In this document: positions 4,960 through 6,716 of the stretch, piece after piece
How positions within the stretch are numbered: position 1 is the first letter of the stretch
Layout of the letters: every line of letters starts with the position of its first letter
DNA from: Methylophilaceae bacterium UBA7525
GTDB lineage: Bacteria; Pseudomonadota; Gammaproteobacteria; Burkholderiales; Methylophilaceae
NCBI GenBank assembly: GCA_002479405.1
Contig: DLMX01000083.1
Location: forward strand, 1 to 6,716
Reading direction: 5' to 3'
DNA length: 6,716 bases
Notes under the pieces: model-generated
The model's input: the letters and a program-made list of their open reading frames with translations, nothing else
Database searches by the model: none
Told to the model about the DNA's origin: nothing
Translations under genes and position numbers: made by a program

Positions 4960-6716
4960 ATGCAAAGTCTCAGACATATCAACAGCTACCGGCCGTATTG
5001 GGCGAAACGCTTCGGTACGGCTCCCGTTCTCCCCATGAGCCGCGCCGAAATGGATGCGCTGGGCTGGGACAGTTGCGACATCATTCTGGTCACCGGTGAC
5101 GCTTATATCGATCATCCGAGTTTTGGCATGGCGCTGGTCGGGCGTTTGTTGGAAGCGCAGGGTTTTCGCGTCGGCATTATCAGTCAGCCGGACTGGCAGT
5201 CGGCCGATCCGTTCAAGAAGCTGGGCAAGCCCAATCTGTATTTCGGCATCACGGCCGGCAACATGGATTCCATGGTCAATCGCTATACTGCCGACCGCAA
5301 GATCCGCTCGGATGATGCCTACACGCCGAATGCGGAGGCGGGCAAGCGGCCGGACCGTGCAGTGCTGGTCTATTCACAGCGTTGCCGTGAAGCCTATCCC
5401 GATGTGCCACTGGTGATCGGCAGTATCGAGGCCTCGCTGCGCCGTATCGCGCATTACGACTACTGGTCGGACAAGGTGCGTCGTTCGGTGCTGGTCGATT
5501 CCAAGGCTGATATCCTGCTCTACGGCAATGCCGAACGGGCGTTGGTGGAACTGACCCATCGCATGGCAAAAGGTGAGAAGGTCAGCGAGATTACCGATAT
5601 CCGCGGCACGGCCTTCTTGCGCAAGCATTTGCCCGAGGGGTGGTCGGAGGTGGCTTCGACCAATCTGGACCGGCCGGGCAAGATCGACACCCCGGTAGAC
5701 CCCTATGTCATGGAGCCGGCATTGGAAAAAACCGGGGCTTCCTGTGCCAGTGTCTCGGCTCAGGCCGCAGAGCCGGAACCCGGCACCAACGTGATCCAGA
5801 TCGTGCGCAAGCCCAAGGCCGACCGTGCGATGCAGGTCGTGCGCCTGCCGGCGTACGAAGAAGTGATAAAAGATCCGGTGCTTTATGCACACGCTTCGCG
5901 AGTGCTGCATCTGGAGGCCAACCCGGGCAATGCGCGGGCCTTGATTCAACGTCATGGCGACCGCGAAGTGTGGCTCAATCCGCCGCCGATTCCGCTCACC
6001 ACCAAAGAAATGGATTACGTCTATGACCTGCCGTATGCGCGCAAACCGCATCCAGCCTACGGCAATGCCAGGATCCCGGCCTGGGAGATGATCCGCTTCT
6101 CTGTCAATATCATGCGCGGGTGCTTCGGTGGCTGTACTTTCTGCTCCATCACCGAACATGAGGGCCGTATCATCCAGAGCCGCTCGGAGGCATCCATCCT
6201 GCACGAGATCGAGGAGATCCGCGACAAGGTCGAAGGCTTTACCGGCATCATTTCCGATCTGGGCGGGCCAACCGCTAACATGTATCGCATGGCCTGCAAA
6301 TCGGAAGCCATCGAAAAGGCCTGCCGCAAGCTGTCCTGCGTTTTTCCGGGCATTTGCGAAAATCTCAATACCGACCATTCCGCGCTGATTCAGTTATACC
6401 GCAAGGCGCGCGGTATCAGGGGCGTGAAGAAAATCCTGGTCGGCTCCGGTCTGCGTTATGACTTGGCAGTGACTTCGCCTGAATACGTGAAGGAGCTGGT
6501 GCAACACCATGTCGGTGGCTACCTGAAGATCGCGCCGGAGCATTCGGAAGACAACGTGCTGTCGAAAATGATGAAGCCTGGCATGGGGGCCTATGACAAG
6601 TTCAAGGAGATGTTCGAGCGTTTCAGTAAGGAGGCAGGCAAGGAGCAATACCTGATTCCGTATTTCATCGCGGCGCATCCCGGTACCACGGACGAGGACA
6701 TGCTTAATCTGGCCTT
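4960..6716 (+). CDS. ygiQ: YgiQ-family radical SAM protein (UPF0313), 3' end cut by window edge
   Basis: About 585 residues of a large cytosolic radical-SAM protein are visible. The open frame runs off the right edge, and E. coli YgiQ, at about 740 residues, suggests roughly 150 more. The N-terminal domain (about 25-240) has the family hallmarks MSRAEMDALGWDSCDIILVT, GKPNLYFGITAGNMDSMVNR, GSIEASLRRIAHYDYWSDK and VRRSVLVDSKADILLYGN. A variable linker (about 245-300) precedes DPVLYAHASRVLH and NPPPIPLTTKEMD. The [4Fe-4S]/SAM site is C388-x3-C392-x2-C395 in MRGCFGGCTFC, followed by SITEHEGRIIQSRS and SDLGGPTANMY. The later segments HHVGGYLKIAPEHSE and KMMKPGMG are also conserved. The reaction and substrate of this family are, to my knowledge, not established. 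The ATG is supported by alignment of the first 30 residues with E. coli YgiQ from memory, although no Shine-Dalgarno sequence precedes it. It is divergent from the cyclic-di-GMP gene; no functional partner is adjacent. Confidence 0.95.
   Translation, partial: MQSLRHINSYRPYWAKRFGTAPVLPMSRAEMDALGWDSCDIILVTGDAYIDHPSFGMALVGRLLEAQGFRVGIISQPDWQSADPFKKLGKPNLYFGITAGNMDSMVNRYTADRKIRSDDAYTPNAEAGKRPDRAVLVYSQRCREAYPDVPLVIGSIEASLRRIAHYDYWSDKVRRSVLVDSKADILLYGNAERALVELTHRMAKGEKVSEITDIRGTAFLRKHLPEGWSEVASTNLDRPGKIDTPVDPYVMEPALEKTGASCASVSAQAAEPEPGTNVIQIVRKPKADRAMQVVRLPAYEEVIKDPVLYAHASRVLHLEANPGNARALIQRHGDREVWLNPPPIPLTTKEMDYVYDLPYARKPHPAYGNARIPAWEMIRFSVNIMRGCFGGCTFCSITEHEGRIIQSRSEASILHEIEEIRDKVEGFTGIISDLGGPTANMYRMACKSEAIEKACRKLSCVFPGICENLNTDHSALIQLYRKARGIRGVKKILVGSGLRYDLAVTSPEYVKELVQHHVGGYLKIAPEHSEDNVLSKMMKPGMGAYDKFKEMFERFSKEAGKEQYLIPYFIAAHPGTTDEDMLNLA

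Noticed and set aside
5374..6378. 334-codon minus-strand open frame inside ygiQ
   Set aside because: It is fully antisense to the highly conserved YgiQ N-domain and radical-SAM site. It has no recognisable motif; long antisense frames are common in GC-rich genes.

Overview
The window looks like ordinary chromosomal DNA of a proteobacterium, with moderately high GC and tightly packed genes. The best guess is a betaproteobacterium, because the YgiQ, Aat, Bpt and TyrA proteins all resemble proteobacterial forms. The sequence alone does not settle genus or family. I see no mobile element, CRISPR array, tRNA or rRNA.

Layout. Four genes lie on the minus strand, listed here in transcription order from the right. 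The first is a large membrane-anchored cyclic-di-GMP protein with Cache, HAMP, PAS, GGDEF and EAL parts (about 1974-4805). It is followed by aat (1230-1916) and bpt (418-1155). These two are N-degron aminoacyl transferases that attach Leu/Phe or Leu to protein N-termini for the ClpS/ClpAP pathway. About 60 nt after bpt is a convincing intrinsic terminator (312-359). Then comes the 5' end of tyrA (prephenate dehydrogenase), which leaves the window at base 1 and appears to have its own extended -10 promoter. On the plus strand, ygiQ (4960 to the right edge), a large radical-SAM protein, is transcribed divergently from the cyclic-di-GMP gene. The 3' end of ygiQ is cut by the window.

How the parts fit. 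The 57 and 74 bp gaps between the first three minus genes hold no visible terminator. The cyclic-di-GMP gene, aat and bpt may therefore be co-transcribed, with the terminator after bpt closing the unit. The aat-bpt pairing is a known proteobacterial arrangement and makes biochemical sense. A link to cyclic-di-GMP signalling is only positional. The divergent intergenic region (4806-4959) carries a sigma-70-like promoter in each direction. Between them are two tandem copies of a 10 bp motif that could be a shared operator.

I did not find an obviously new multi-gene system. The points most worth following are the tandem operator-like repeat, the possible cyclic-di-GMP/N-degron operon, the poor translation-initiation signals at three or four genes, and two A8 runs at the start of the cyclic-di-GMP gene.
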